A DNA stretch of 64,000 nucleotides from Parafrankia sp. EUN1f (GCF_000177675.1 NZ_ADGX01000005.1:1-64000); one strand, 5' to 3'. Shown: positions 42,051 through 51,476, counted from the stretch's first letter. The notes: a model not told the origin generated them from the letters alone. A program made the numbers and translations.

Positions 42051-42695
42051 CTAGGGGGCGGCGTTCGGAGTAACCGTGCCGAGCAGGTGGTCGAGGTGAT
42101 CGAGGATGCCGTCGCGCACGTCCCGGTAGGGCTCGATGCCGCCGGCGGCCCGGCAGAGCACGACCGCGCCCTCGACCGCCGCCACGGTCATCGCGGCGAA
42201 GCGGGCGGCGCGTGCGGCGGCCACACCATCGCTGGTGAGGCAGCCGGCGATCGCCGTCCGCCACCGGTCGAAGGCGTTGTTGGCGACAGCACGCAGCGTG
42301 CCGTCGGTGTCCTCGGCGCTCAGGGCGACCGCGGCCACCGGGCACCCGGCCGGCCCACCACCGCCGATCAGGATCTGCTCGGCGAGGTCGAGCACGGCGC
42401 GGACGGCGTCGACGGGCGCGGCGTCGGCGCAGGCGGCCTCGATGCGCTGCGCGACCCGGTCGCCAGCCCAGCGTGCGGCGTCCACCCCGATCTGGGTCTT
42501 GCCGCCGGGGAAGTGGTGGTAGATCGCACCACGGGCGGCATGGGCGCGGGCCACGACATCCCGGCACCCGGTGCCGTCGTAGCCGCGTTCGCGGAACAGC
42601 TCCGCCGCCGCCACGACCATCCGCGCCCTGGTGTCCCGGCGGCCGGCGGGAGGTGCGCCGCCGCTGCCGACCGGCTGCCCCGTGCGGTCTGCCAT
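42051..42695 (-). CDS. TetR-family regulator
   Basis: 214 aa from the ATG at 42695 (MADRTGQPVG). HTH at about 30-65 with ELFRERGYDGTGCRDVVARA and GAIYHHFPGGKTQI, the tight HFPGGKxQ turn of the LmrA/YxaF subgroup (TetR_C_6-like), which often respond to lipophilic compounds. Diverges from the thioesterase gene over 198 bp that contain two tandem operators, so it probably represses both that gene and itself. Confidence 0.92.
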   Translation of the reverse strand: MADRTGQPVGSGGAPPAGRRDTRARMVVAAAELFRERGYDGTGCRDVVARAHAARGAIYHHFPGGKTQIGVDAARWAGDRVAQRIEAACADAAPVDAVRAVLDLAEQILIGGGGPAGCPVAAVALSAEDTDGTLRAVANNAFDRWRTAIAGCLTSDGVAAARAARFAAMTVAAVEGAVVLCRAAGGIEPYRDVRDGILDHLDHLLGTVTPNAAP

Positions 42696-42804
42696 CCGTT
42701 CCGTCCTCTCCGGTACGCGAGCGTGCGGCTGGGCCCTGGTCGACGCCGACGATCCGCCGGCTCTCACATGTGCCCCGCGGCGCATCGGCGCCGCTCCAGC
42801 TTGA

Positions 42805-42822
42805 CTAGGACAAGCGTCCTCG
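42805..42822. promoter_or_regulatory. Operator 1, CTAGGAC-N4-GTCCTCG
   Basis: Dyad with one mismatch. Centre lies 25 bp from operator 2, so two dimers could bind at about 2.4 helical turns. Located between the TetR and thioesterase starts. Confidence 0.75.
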
Positions 42823-42829
42823 ACAAGCT

Positions 42830-42847
42830 CTAGGACAACTGTCCTAG
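42830..42847. promoter_or_regulatory. Operator 2, CTAGGAC-N4-GTCCTAG
   Basis: Perfect 7+4+7 dyad, 46 bp before the thioesterase start, where a bound repressor would cover the promoter. This motif fits the TetR subgroup of the adjacent regulator. Confidence 0.8.
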
Positions 42848-42893
42848 AACCTGCTTCGTCGTCACCGGACGGACGGGGCTATCGAGGTGATCC

Positions 42894-43727
42894 GTGAACA
42901 CGTCGGACCAGGCCTTCTTCCTCCCCGTCGGCACGGTGCCCGCCGGCGCCGCGGCGGTCCTGCACGCGACCCCCACGAGTCACGGCCCCTGGTCGGAGCG
43001 GCAACAGCACGGCGGGGCGACCAGCGCCGTGCTCACCCGGGCTCTCGAACAGGCAGCGGACGAGGCCGGCCTGGTGGGCGGCCACCTGGCCAGGATCGCG
43101 GTCGATTTCCTGGCACCCGTCCCCGTCGGGGACGTCCAGGTCAAGGCGGCCGTGGTTCGGCCCGGCCGGAAGGTGGCGCTGCTGCGGGCCGAGGTGGGCG
43201 ACGGTGAGCGGACCTGGGCGAGCGCCCAGGCCTGGTGGCGACGGGTCGCCCCGGGAACCGTGCCGGATCTCGGCCTCACCCAGCTCGAGCCCCTGCCGGC
43301 ACCCGAGACTGTGCCTTCGGCCACCCCGGACAGTGACATCGCCCGGTTCCTCGCCCGCGGCTACATCGCCGCCGTGGACTGGCGCCCCGTGGACGGGCAC
43401 GTCGTCGAACCCGGCCCGTGCACGGTCTGGGCTCGTCCGCAGGTCCCGCTGGTGGCCGGGGAGACCATCAGCCCGACCCAGCTGACGATGCTCCTCGCCG
43501 ACGCGGGCAGCGGGGTGAGCGCCGTGCTCGACCCCCGCACCCACCTGTTCACGAACGTCGACCTCGTCGCCAGCCTGCTGCGCCAGCCCGAGGGCGAGTG
43601 GATCAGCATGCGCGCGACAACCATGGTCGACAACGCCGGCGGCGGCACCACCACGACCGTGCTCGGAGACGTGAAAGGAACGTTCGGCCAGACGCTGCAC
43701 ACCCTGTTCGTCGCACCGCATGGCTGA
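42894..43727 (+). CDS. Acyl-CoA thioesterase (TesB-like double hotdog)
   Basis: 277 aa from GTG 42894. Two hotdog halves: GPWSERQQHGGATSAVLTRA with the characteristic QHGG, VDFLAPVPVGDVQVKAAVVR, and C-terminal SPTQLTMLLADAGSGVSAVL...WISMRATTMVDNAGGG. The family cleaves acyl-CoA to free acid and CoA in the cytosol. Its divergent TetR and the two operators point to induction by a lipophilic ligand. The product ends with FGQTLHTLFVAP, normal for the family. Convergent with the cholesterol-oxidase-like gene. Confidence 0.9.
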   Translation: MNTSDQAFFLPVGTVPAGAAAVLHATPTSHGPWSERQQHGGATSAVLTRALEQAADEAGLVGGHLARIAVDFLAPVPVGDVQVKAAVVRPGRKVALLRAEVGDGERTWASAQAWWRRVAPGTVPDLGLTQLEPLPAPETVPSATPDSDIARFLARGYIAAVDWRPVDGHVVEPGPCTVWARPQVPLVAGETISPTQLTMLLADAGSGVSAVLDPRTHLFTNVDLVASLLRQPEGEWISMRATTMVDNAGGGTTTTVLGDVKGTFGQTLHTLFVAPHG

Positions 43728-43802
43728 GTACGCCGCACCGTGCGGCCGACGCCGGATCGCACGGCTGGCGCCGCACCGCACCGCACGGCTGGCGCCTTCC
43801 CG

Positions 43803-45602
43803 CTATGGGAGGAGGGCGTCGAGCAGGGGGCTGGTGAAGATGCGGTGTGGGTCGAAGGAGTTGAGCGTGGTGCGGGCGGTGTCCCAGTTGTCGGCGGCGG
43901 GCTGGCCGGCGCGGTAGGCGTTTGGGATGGCCGTGCCGATCGTCGGGCCGTCGGCCCAGGCGGCCGTGGTGGTGTAGGCCCAGCCCTTCGACCATTCGGG
44001 GCGCACGGCGGCGTAGTTCCCGCTGAAGGTGCCGAAGATCCAGGCCTCGACCTCGCGGAAGAACTGGTGTGAGTACGGAGTGCCGGGCACCGTGAGAATG
44101 TCGAGCCAGACGGCGACATCCCAGTCGGAGTGGTCCGGCCGTGGCCGGACCGCGGACAGCTGTGGTGAACCGGCCGAGGTGACCCCGACGTCACCGGTGG
44201 CGTCCAGCCCGGTGACCCGGATCTCGACCGGGCCGTTCATGGGATAACGCCCCTGATCCTGGTAGGCCGTGAGCCGGGACCGGTAGTACGTGCAGAACTC
44301 GTTGACCACCCGCTGGATGTTCGCGCGGTTGGTGAGAATGGCGTAGCCGTTCGCGGTGACCTGCAGCGTCGTCGGGCGCACGTACAACAGCAGGTTCTTC
44401 GACCAGCCCCAGATGTCATAGGTCGCGGTCGTGATGAGGCCGGTGCCGACGAGCGCGATCTGGGTCTGCCCGAACGTCGGCGTGAGTGACCCGTTTCCGG
44501 CGATGATCTGTGCGATCAGGTCGGTGGCCTGCTTCGGCAGACTGTCGGAGAACCCGTAGTTGTAAGGGCTGTTCACCGTGCGGGAAAGCAGCGGCCGGGA
44601 CGGGCTGCGGCTCCAGACCTTGAGCCACGGATTGTCGGTGAACGGGAACCAGATGGCCTCGACCCGGCCGGCGCTCTCCACGTAGCCGGCGAACGTCCGC
44701 GTCGCCCCGGAGCCGGGAGCGGCGAACAGCTGCGTCCACGGAATATCGAACCAGCTCTGGCAGCGTAACCGCTGGTTGGCGCCGACCTGCAGCACGACCT
44801 CGGTGAGGAACGCCCGGCCAAGGTGGGTGAGGAACGCCTTCGACGCCGCCTCGGAGCGGCCGAAGGTGCGCAGCGCGTACGCGTTCGCCGACGAATCCCA
44901 GACGACCGCGGTGAACGAGACGATCAGATTGCTCAGTGAGCCGTAGGTCGTGCCCGGCACCGGGGTCTCGCCGGTGGCCGGAATGGCTGTGCCATGGCCA
45001 CCGATGGCCAGCACGCCGCCGACGGTCAGATCTCCGGGCGCGGGGGCGGCGGTCAGGCCGTAGCCGGCGGTCTCCAGCCGGGTGAGCAGGGTTTCCATGG
45101 TCACACCGGTCTGGGTGCGCACGGTGGCGGGGGAACCGGCGGTGACGGTGACGGCGGTGAGATGCTCGGTGGTGTCCACGAGGACGACACCGGCTCCCTG
45201 CGAGCCGGCGGGCAGGATCAGCGGCGACCAGTTGTGGCCGCTGGCCCGGGCGCGGATGCGGTAGCCGTTGGCATGGGCCCAGTTGGCGATCGTGACGACG
45301 TCCGCCGGGGACGCCGGTGCCGCGGTCCACACGTCATCGACGGCGATCTCGCCGGACCAGTTCTCGTAGGCCTGCCGGTAAAGCGGTATCGCGGCGGGGA
45401 AGTTCGGCGGGGTCGGGGTCGCCGCGGCGGCGGCGGAGATCCGGGACAGCGGTGTCCAACCCGCGAAACCGGCCGCCGCGGCGGCGAGCACCGACCGGCG
45501 AGACGTCTTCCTGGCCCGCGGGGCTGCCGCGGGCTCCGCCGCCGGCCCGAATTCGGCCACGTGGTCCTCATGGTCCTCGTGCGCAACATGACGCGATTCC
45601 AT
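43803..45602 (-). CDS. Tat-exported FAD oxidase resembling type II cholesterol oxidase
   Basis: 599 aa from the ATG at 45602 (MESRHVAHED), with GGGAG 7 nt upstream; an ATG six codons earlier is poorer. Twin-arginine signal RKTSRRSVLAAAAAGFAGW (RR about 35-36). VAO-type FAD domain with the covalent-flavin His region ARASGHNWSPL (H123), PGDLTVGGVLAIGGHGTA, then a large substrate-binding domain (NPWLKVWSRSPSRP, NSPYNYGFSDSLPKQATDLI) as in the Brevibacterium-type flavin-linked cholesterol oxidase. It would oxidise a 3-hydroxysteroid or similar alcohol outside the cell, making H2O2. Steroid as substrate is inferred from the family. Stand-alone gene. Confidence 0.87.
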   Translation of the reverse strand: MESRHVAHEDHEDHVAEFGPAAEPAAAPRARKTSRRSVLAAAAAGFAGWTPLSRISAAAAATPTPPNFPAAIPLYRQAYENWSGEIAVDDVWTAAPASPADVVTIANWAHANGYRIRARASGHNWSPLILPAGSQGAGVVLVDTTEHLTAVTVTAGSPATVRTQTGVTMETLLTRLETAGYGLTAAPAPGDLTVGGVLAIGGHGTAIPATGETPVPGTTYGSLSNLIVSFTAVVWDSSANAYALRTFGRSEAASKAFLTHLGRAFLTEVVLQVGANQRLRCQSWFDIPWTQLFAAPGSGATRTFAGYVESAGRVEAIWFPFTDNPWLKVWSRSPSRPLLSRTVNSPYNYGFSDSLPKQATDLIAQIIAGNGSLTPTFGQTQIALVGTGLITTATYDIWGWSKNLLLYVRPTTLQVTANGYAILTNRANIQRVVNEFCTYYRSRLTAYQDQGRYPMNGPVEIRVTGLDATGDVGVTSAGSPQLSAVRPRPDHSDWDVAVWLDILTVPGTPYSHQFFREVEAWIFGTFSGNYAAVRPEWSKGWAYTTTAAWADGPTIGTAIPNAYRAGQPAADNWDTARTTLNSFDPHRIFTSPLLDALLP

Positions 45603-45888
45603 CGCAGGCTCCCTTTGCATGCGGACGAAATGAGGCGTGTCGATGCGCCGACACGCCGTCCGAATATCTGCTGGCCCTGGGAAATGGTCGCGTTGCCAGT
45701 GTTCCGAGTGTAAGGAATGTGGTCAAAGAAAACCAGAGTGAAGTAGTGGGTGAGGGTAAGTCGGCGGCTGCCCGCAGCGGTGTTCCGGCGGTGATCGATC
45801 CGGCCGAATTCTTGACTTGATGTGGAGTGGTGTCAATTGTCGGATATGCCCGGCCCCGGGCTGGGGAACGGGTCCGCTGCGGCTGTGC

Positions 45889-46692
45889 TCAGCCGATGAG
45901 GGAACGGACCAGCGGGGTGTAGCCGCTGGCGTAGCCCGCACGGGTGGGGTGGTAGGACTCGCCGAGGGCCGAAATCATCAGGCCGTTGGTGAAAGGCGTG
46001 CTGGCGCATACATCGTGCCCGGCCCAGGCGGGATTCGGGTTCCCGTAGGCGAACCCGGCGGCCTGGGCCCGGTCCGCCAGGACTGCGTCGAGGTTGTCCA
46101 CCAGGTTGTTGAGAGCGGTCTGCTTCGCAACGGTCACCCCGGGCGCCGCGGAGCACGTACGGTCCGCGAACGGCCGTGGATATCCGAGCACGGCGACGGT
46201 GGCGGACGGCGCCTTCGACCTGATGGCCGCGAACGTGGTGTCGAGCTTCGCCGGAAGCTCGTCGGTGATCCGTGCGTTCGAGGTGTCGACCGTGGACGTG
46301 CAGTCGGAAAGCGTGCAGCTGCGCACCAGGTCGCCGAACCCGATGTCGTTTCCGCCGATGGTGATGGTGACGTACTTCGTCTCCGGGGTGAGGGCGTTCA
46401 CCTGTGAGTCAGTCACGTCCGAGGTGACCGCCCCGCCGCACGCGGCGAGGGTGAGCTCGGTGTCGGGCCGCTGACTGGCGACGAGATAGGGGTAGGAATA
46501 GGTGCTGCGGGCGCAGTCGGCGTCGAGATCGCTGCTTCCCGCTCCACTTCCCGAGGAGTAGGAGTCCCCGAGGGCCACGTACCGGTCAGGCGTCGCGGCC
46601 TGCGCGGGAGCGGTGCTCACGGACCCCGAGAACGCCGCGACGAGGGTGGTGACGGCGGGCGCGAGCACACGACGACGAAAGAAGTTCTCCAC
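45889..46692 (-). CDS. Secreted SGNH/GDSL lipase-esterase
   Basis: 267 aa with a Sec signal peptide (APAVTTLVAAFSGSVSTAPA) and probable AQA-A cleavage near 32. All SGNH blocks are present: GDSYSSG (Ser44), the Gly in AACGG, GGNDIG (Asn) and SYHPTRAGY (catalytic His). Six Cys in the mature part suggest three disulfides, as in Streptomyces SGNH lipases. An extracellular acyl-ester hydrolase. Same direction as the cholesterol-oxidase-like gene, 286 bp away, so the two could serve breakdown of steryl or fatty esters; this is speculative. Confidence 0.94.
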   Translation of the reverse strand: MENFFRRRVLAPAVTTLVAAFSGSVSTAPAQAATPDRYVALGDSYSSGSGAGSSDLDADCARSTYSYPYLVASQRPDTELTLAACGGAVTSDVTDSQVNALTPETKYVTITIGGNDIGFGDLVRSCTLSDCTSTVDTSNARITDELPAKLDTTFAAIRSKAPSATVAVLGYPRPFADRTCSAAPGVTVAKQTALNNLVDNLDAVLADRAQAAGFAYGNPNPAWAGHDVCASTPFTNGLMISALGESYHPTRAGYASGYTPLVRSLIG

Positions 46693-47238
46693 GTCTTTCC
46701 CTTCGTCCTGGTGATGCCTGATGCCTGGCGAAAGGAAAATCCAGCGTGCGGGTGCGGGTGCGGGGAGGGGTCCTCAGCGCGAGACCGATGGCCCCGGACC
46801 GGCTGTCGTCAGCCCCCGCGGTGGCGGCGTCGAGGAGCCGTCGGCCGTCTGTTCCGGAGCACGCGACCAGCCCGCTCCGACCGACGGCTCGCCCGGTAGA
46901 TCGTATGCGAGCGCGACGCCTGCCGGGCCGGTGCCGTCGCCGTCGGTCAGGTTCAGTATGGCGGCTCGATCTCGAGGCGTCGGGCCCAGAACGTGCCTCG
47001 TCTCGATCGACCCCGCGGTCAGGGCACGGGGCGCGGCCTGCCCGTGGCCGGGGAATCAGGCCTCGATGGCGCCGGAGGACCCGGCCACCACCCGGCCGGC
47101 CACCGTTCGCGGGCCAGCGCGCGCCCGCGCCGCGGGCGGTGACCCGGCCGGCGGCGCGCCGGTGCCGTGGTGTACCGGCCGCCCACCGGCGCGACGGTGT
47201 GGGGGAGAGGCCCGCCGCGCCTCGTGGTGGGGCCGCCG
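46693..47238. other. Intergenic region, nothing recognised
   Basis: 546 bp, very GC-rich. Several open frames exist but all have Arg/Pro-rich, non-native composition. No strong hairpin or operator was identified. It would contain the promoter of the SGNH hydrolase and the 3' end of the lipoprotein transcript. Confidence 0.5.
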
Positions 47239-49236
47239 CTACGTGTGGTTCATCGGCTGCCGGTAGGCCTTGCCGTCGATGGTGCTGGTCAGGGTGCCGG
47301 TCGCCTCGAAGATGTTGGTCAGGACGTCGATCGTCAGGTGGAACCCGTCCGGGCTGCTCTTCTTCGTGTTCGTCGTCGCGGTCCCGTCCTTCGCCCGGAC
47401 GGTCTGGGTCAGGTCGGAGAACCAGTCGACCTTCGACGTCGTCAGCGCCGGCACGGTCACCGTCACCTTCTCGGTGCCGTTGAGGGTGCTGACACCGTCG
47501 TCGGTGAAGTCGGTGTAGGTCACGGCGACGGTCTCGACCGCGACCTTGTCGGAGCTCTCGGTGACCTCGACCTTCGCCGAGCCGCCCCTGGCCCCGGTGA
47601 CGGTGTAGGTGCCCGCCGGAACGTGCGGCCGGCTCGGGATCGCGCTGCCCGGGACGTACTTCACGCCCCACGGGACGTCGTCCGAGATCAGCGCCACCTT
47701 CGGTGCCGGCGCGGGCTTGCGGCTGGTCAGCTCGGCGATCATCATCCGGTACGTGCGGCCGCCCTGAGCGGTGGACGTCTCGCACGGCAGCGGGTTCGCA
47801 CCCCCACAGGCGGGGGAGGTGGCCAACGCCTGCCAGTAGACGATGGCCGTGCCGTCAGGTGACCACCTCGGGTCGGCCATGCCGTTCCAGTTCGGGTCGT
47901 TGACGCTGCCCGGGCTGCCGTCACCCGCGGCGTTGACCCGCTGGCCCTGGTAGTCGCCGCGGTCGCCGTAGCGGTCGATGAGGATCGGCTGGAAGAACCG
48001 TCGCATCCCGTTGTTGCGGGTCGACGAGGTCGCGCTGGTGGTGACCATGTCGGTGATCGGTGGGACGTCCCGCATGGCCGCCAGGAACATCTGGCGGTCG
48101 GAGCCGCGGGTGTCCATCGCGACAGTCCAGTTGCCGTCGGGGGAGAGGTCGATCGGGTCGACGTACTCCGGGTTCGAGGTCAGCCGGCGGACCTTGCCCG
48201 TGGTCAGGTCGGCGGCGAACACGTCGATGTTGGACGACTCCTCGGGATACCCGATGTAGGTGACCTCCTTCCCGTCGGCGCTGAAACCGCGCAGCTCGCC
48301 GACGGACAGCGCGTCGCGGTCGTAGACCAGCGTGGCGGGGTCCGACGCGTCGACGGACATCGGCTGCGTGTCGGTCGGGTCGAAAAGCCGGGTCACGTTG
48401 ACGACGTCGTAGCGCGGTGCCAGCGGTGTGCCGGTCGTCGGGGCCGGGTCGAACTCCAGCCGCCCCAGGTAGGCGAACTGGCCGAACCGGCCGTTGCCGA
48501 TCGTGAAGCTGCTGAACCCGAGGTGGACGTCGTCCGGGTGGATGCGCAGCTCGCGCAGGCTGCCGCCCTTGCCGGAGCCGTCCGCGGTGTTCTCCCACCG
48601 GATCGGGTAGACGTGGGTCTCGGCCGGGGTGCACCCCTCGTCGGCGAGCGGATGGTCCCCGCAGTCGAGGATGTTGGTGCCGAACAGCACGCGCTTTCCG
48701 TCGCGGAACGGCTGCGGGTAGTCCATCGCCTGGTTGGTGCTCACCGTGTTCGCCGCCGGCACCCCGCAGGTGAGGCATTTCCAGGCGTCACCGCCCGCGA
48801 AGGTCTTCCCGTCCGTCCGCACGATGATCAGCTGGCTGCCGCTGTAGACGCTCGCTGGATCGGGCGCGGCGGGCGCGCCGGCGAAGGTGACCCGGGCGGT
48901 GACGTTCTTCCCGTCCGGTAGATAGCCACCGGACTGGAAGCCGCCGCGTTCGGCGAGGCAGCCCGTGTGATGCGGGTTCACGGCTGCGGTGCAGGCGCCC
49001 GGATCATCGCTGGGCGCGACCGGTGGCAGCGGCAGCTCGCGCACGGAAATCGGTTCGGCCCTGGGCGGCGCGGGAATCCCGCCGGTCGCGTTCTCGGTGC
49101 CGGCCGGCTTTTCCGGCTCGTGCGGCTTCGAGTCCGAACAGGCCGGAACGGCGAGCAGGACCGCGGCCAGCCCCAGCGGTAACCACCGCGACCATCGCCT
49201 TCGTGGTCCCGGTGATAAGGACATCGTTTTCTGCAT
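47239..49236 (-). CDS. Large lipoprotein with TolB/PD40-like beta-propeller
   Basis: 665 aa from the ATG at 49236 (MQKTMSLSPG), with AAGGAG 8 nt upstream. Signal peptide ends in LLAVPACSDS (probable lipidated Cys). Cys-rich near the N-terminus of the mature part (CTAAVNPHHTGC, WKCLTCGVP, ILDCGDHPLADEGC). Propeller-like repeats follow: IDLSPDGNWTVAMDTRGSDR, GMADPRWSPDGTAIVYWQAL, GELRGFSADGKEVTYIGYPE. The C-terminal ~170 residues form Ig-like or carbohydrate-type strands (YTVTGARGGSAKVEVTESSD). Exported and membrane-anchored, function unknown. It precedes the two-component genes but is separated from them by 174 bp. Confidence 0.85.
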   Translation of the reverse strand: MQKTMSLSPGPRRRWSRWLPLGLAAVLLAVPACSDSKPHEPEKPAGTENATGGIPAPPRAEPISVRELPLPPVAPSDDPGACTAAVNPHHTGCLAERGGFQSGGYLPDGKNVTARVTFAGAPAAPDPASVYSGSQLIIVRTDGKTFAGGDAWKCLTCGVPAANTVSTNQAMDYPQPFRDGKRVLFGTNILDCGDHPLADEGCTPAETHVYPIRWENTADGSGKGGSLRELRIHPDDVHLGFSSFTIGNGRFGQFAYLGRLEFDPAPTTGTPLAPRYDVVNVTRLFDPTDTQPMSVDASDPATLVYDRDALSVGELRGFSADGKEVTYIGYPEESSNIDVFAADLTTGKVRRLTSNPEYVDPIDLSPDGNWTVAMDTRGSDRQMFLAAMRDVPPITDMVTTSATSSTRNNGMRRFFQPILIDRYGDRGDYQGQRVNAAGDGSPGSVNDPNWNGMADPRWSPDGTAIVYWQALATSPACGGANPLPCETSTAQGGRTYRMMIAELTSRKPAPAPKVALISDDVPWGVKYVPGSAIPSRPHVPAGTYTVTGARGGSAKVEVTESSDKVAVETVAVTYTDFTDDGVSTLNGTEKVTVTVPALTTSKVDWFSDLTQTVRAKDGTATTNTKKSSPDGFHLTIDVLTNIFEATGTLTSTIDGKAYRQPMNHT

Positions 49237-49410
49237 CGGCGCGCTCCTTGGAGAAAACGCCCTGCGCACCCGGGGAATCACGGCGGGGACGGCCCACGGA
49301 CTCCGATGTCGCCAACGCGAGTGGTACGGCCCCCGCCGTCCTCCAGCCGATCGGGCAGGACTACTGGACGGAATCGGCGGAAACCTACCGAGCGCCGCGT
49401 TAGCTGGGCA

Positions 49411-50823
49411 TTAGCTCGCCAGCTCGCCGCTCGCCCCGTGGCCGGCCATCGCGAGGGCGGCCGGCCGGGCGCTGGTGGCGGACGGGAGCCGGACGAGGGC
49501 CGTCACCTCGCCGGGGCCGCGGCTCCAGGTGATGGTTCCGCCGTGTGCCTGCAGGACCGCGTTGACGATGGACAGCCCCGTACCCGCCGGCCCGGGCAGG
49601 GCAGCCGGCTCCACGGCGGGTAGGGCAGCCGGGGTGCTTCCGCCGTCCAGGGTGGGTTCGGCGGCCTGGGTGAGCTCGGCGTCTTGGGCGGGTTCGGCGT
49701 CTTGGGCGGGTTCGGCGACCGAGTTGGCGATGCGAAGGCACGCGACGGCGGAGTCGGTGCCGCCGGTGCCGGTGCCGGTGCCGGTGGCAGTGGCGGTGCC
49801 GGTGGCAGTGGCAGTGTCGGGGGCGGCGGCGCCGATGCCAGGGTCCGTGGACTGTTCGCCACGCGCTGTGCCGACGCTGACCCGGACCCAGCCGTCGGGC
49901 CGGTTGTGTCGCGCGCTGTTGTCGAGCAGGTTGCGCACGAGGCTTTCCAGCAGCGCACGGTCGCATTCGACGTCCGCGCTGTGCAGGTCGACGTCCAGGC
50001 GCAGCCGGGAGAAGGCCGGCCCCTCCACGACCCGCCCCAGGACGTTGCCGACCAGCTCGTCGAGCGCGAACCGTGACGTCTCCAGCGCCTGCGGGTCGGT
50101 GCGGGAGAGCACGAGCAGCCGTGACACGAGCCGTTCGCCGCGGTCGACGGCGTCGGAGACGGCCCGCAGCCGGGCGGTGACGTCGCGATCGGCCGTGCCG
50201 TCGAGCAGCATCGCGATCTCGGTCCGGGTGGTGGACAGCGGTGTGCGCAGCTCATGGGCGACCTGGGCGGCGAACCGGCGTTGCGCGTCGAACGCGACCG
50301 CGAGTCGGTCGAGCATGGCGTCGAAGGTGTCGGCCAGCTCCTTGATCTCGTCGTTCGGACCGATGGCGGCCACCCTGTCCCCGAGGTCGGATGCGGATGC
50401 CGACCGGGCGCGGGCGGTCATCTTCCGTATCGGCCGAAGGATGCCGCCGGCCAGCGCCCAGGCCGCCCCCACCGCGCCCACGAGCACCACCAGCAGGCCC
50501 ACGAACGACCAGCGCCGCGCGCTCGCGAGTGCCTCGTCGAGCGGGCGCTGCTGGATCGCGCGGCCCACCTCACCGACGGTCCGGCCATCCGGGAGGGGCT
50601 GTTCGTCGAACCGCGAGGCGAAAAGGTCCTCCGGATGCTGGCGAATGTACTCGACCACTGTGGGCCGCGATATGTTCAGCTCTTCCAGCAGGGAACCGTT
50701 GAACGAGTACACCGACGGATACCTGACGTTTCTCAGCACGATCGTGTTGACCACCAGCGTGAAGGAGCCGGCGACGACCAGCGCGATCGAGATCATGACG
50801 GTGATACGGATTCTGAACGTCAT
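49411..50823 (-). CDS. Sensor histidine kinase with disrupted ATP-lid region
   Basis: 470 aa, ATG 50823 overlapping the regulator's stop (ATGA). Two TM helices (about 8-30 and 105-128) frame a short extracellular sensor, then HAMP (125-178), HisKA with phospho-acceptor H190 in FAAQVAHELRTPLS, and an HATPase whose N-box LVRNLLDNSARHN (~295-307) and G2-box GTGLSIV (~414-420) are normal. Between them the DxGxG G1-box and F-box are not recognisable. The space is filled by Ala/Thr/Gly (TATATGTATATGTGTG) and EPAQDA-type repeats coded by simple-sequence DNA. ATP binding may be impaired; the phosphatase function could remain. Confidence 0.87.
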   Translation of the reverse strand: MTFRIRITVMISIALVVAGSFTLVVNTIVLRNVRYPSVYSFNGSLLEELNISRPTVVEYIRQHPEDLFASRFDEQPLPDGRTVGEVGRAIQQRPLDEALASARRWSFVGLLVVLVGAVGAAWALAGGILRPIRKMTARARSASASDLGDRVAAIGPNDEIKELADTFDAMLDRLAVAFDAQRRFAAQVAHELRTPLSTTRTEIAMLLDGTADRDVTARLRAVSDAVDRGERLVSRLLVLSRTDPQALETSRFALDELVGNVLGRVVEGPAFSRLRLDVDLHSADVECDRALLESLVRNLLDNSARHNRPDGWVRVSVGTARGEQSTDPGIGAAAPDTATATGTATATGTGTGTGGTDSAVACLRIANSVAEPAQDAEPAQDAELTQAAEPTLDGGSTPAALPAVEPAALPGPAGTGLSIVNAVLQAHGGTITWSRGPGEVTALVRLPSATSARPAALAMAGHGASGELAS

Positions 50824-51476
50824 GAGAGGCGGTACCCCGCCGCCGGAATGGTCATGATGACGGGCGGATCCCCGAGTTTGCGGCGCAGGGTCAGGACGGT
50901 GACGCGAACCGCGTTGCTGAACGCGTCGAGCCGGTCGTCCCACACGCTCTCCATCAGCTGTTCCGCGCTGAGCACGGCGCCGTCGGCGAGCATCAGCGTC
51001 TCGAGAAGTGCGAACTCGCGGTTTGTCAGCCGCAGGTCGCGGTCCGCGCGCAGAGCTGTTCGCCGGGCGGAGTCCAGGGTGATGTCCCGCCATCGCAGCA
51101 CCGGTGGTGCGGCACGGTGGGCGCGTCGGCCGAGTGCCCGGATCCGTGCCACCAGCTCCCGCATGTCGAACGGCTTCGGGAGATAGTCATCCGCCCCGAG
51201 CATGAGGCCTTCGACCCGCTCGGAGACGTCGTCCGACGCTGTCAGCATGAGGATGCGCGCCGGCCGCCGCTCACCGACGATCCGTTCGCACACGGCGTCG
51301 CCCGGCAGACCGGGGAGGTTGCGGTCGAGGACCACGATCTCGTAGTCGACGACCCCGAGCCGATCGAGCGCGCCCTCGCCGTCATGGACCACGTCGACCG
51401 CGAACCGCTCCCGCCGCAGACCACGGGCGACAGCGTCGGCGAGCGGCGCGTCGTCCTCCACCAGCAGTACCCGCAC
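50820..51476 (-). CDS. OmpR/PhoB-family response regulator
   Basis: 218 aa, GTG 51476 with a GGGAGGGG ribosome site. Receiver domain with acidic pair E7-D8-D9, phospho-acceptor D51 (VVLDRNLPG) and Lys in YLPKPFD. DNA-binding winged helix with LRLTNREFALLETLM and VRVTVLTLRRKLGDPPVIMT. Cotranscribed with the kinase behind it. Upstream of its start, 19-bp direct repeats (51531-51568) resemble the tandem half-sites used by this family and may be its own binding site. Confidence 0.94.
   Translation of the reverse strand: MRVLLVEDDAPLADAVARGLRRERFAVDVVHDGEGALDRLGVVDYEIVVLDRNLPGLPGDAVCERIVGERRPARILMLTASDDVSERVEGLMLGADDYLPKPFDMRELVARIRALGRRAHRAAPPVLRWRDITLDSARRTALRADRDLRLTNREFALLETLMLADGAVLSAEQLMESVWDDRLDAFSNAVRVTVLTLRRKLGDPPVIMTIPAAGYRLS

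Noticed and set aside
46721-47483. Candidate small genes upstream of the SGNH hydrolase
   Set aside because: Arg/Pro-rich frames partly antisense to the lipoprotein; no domain or start signal.
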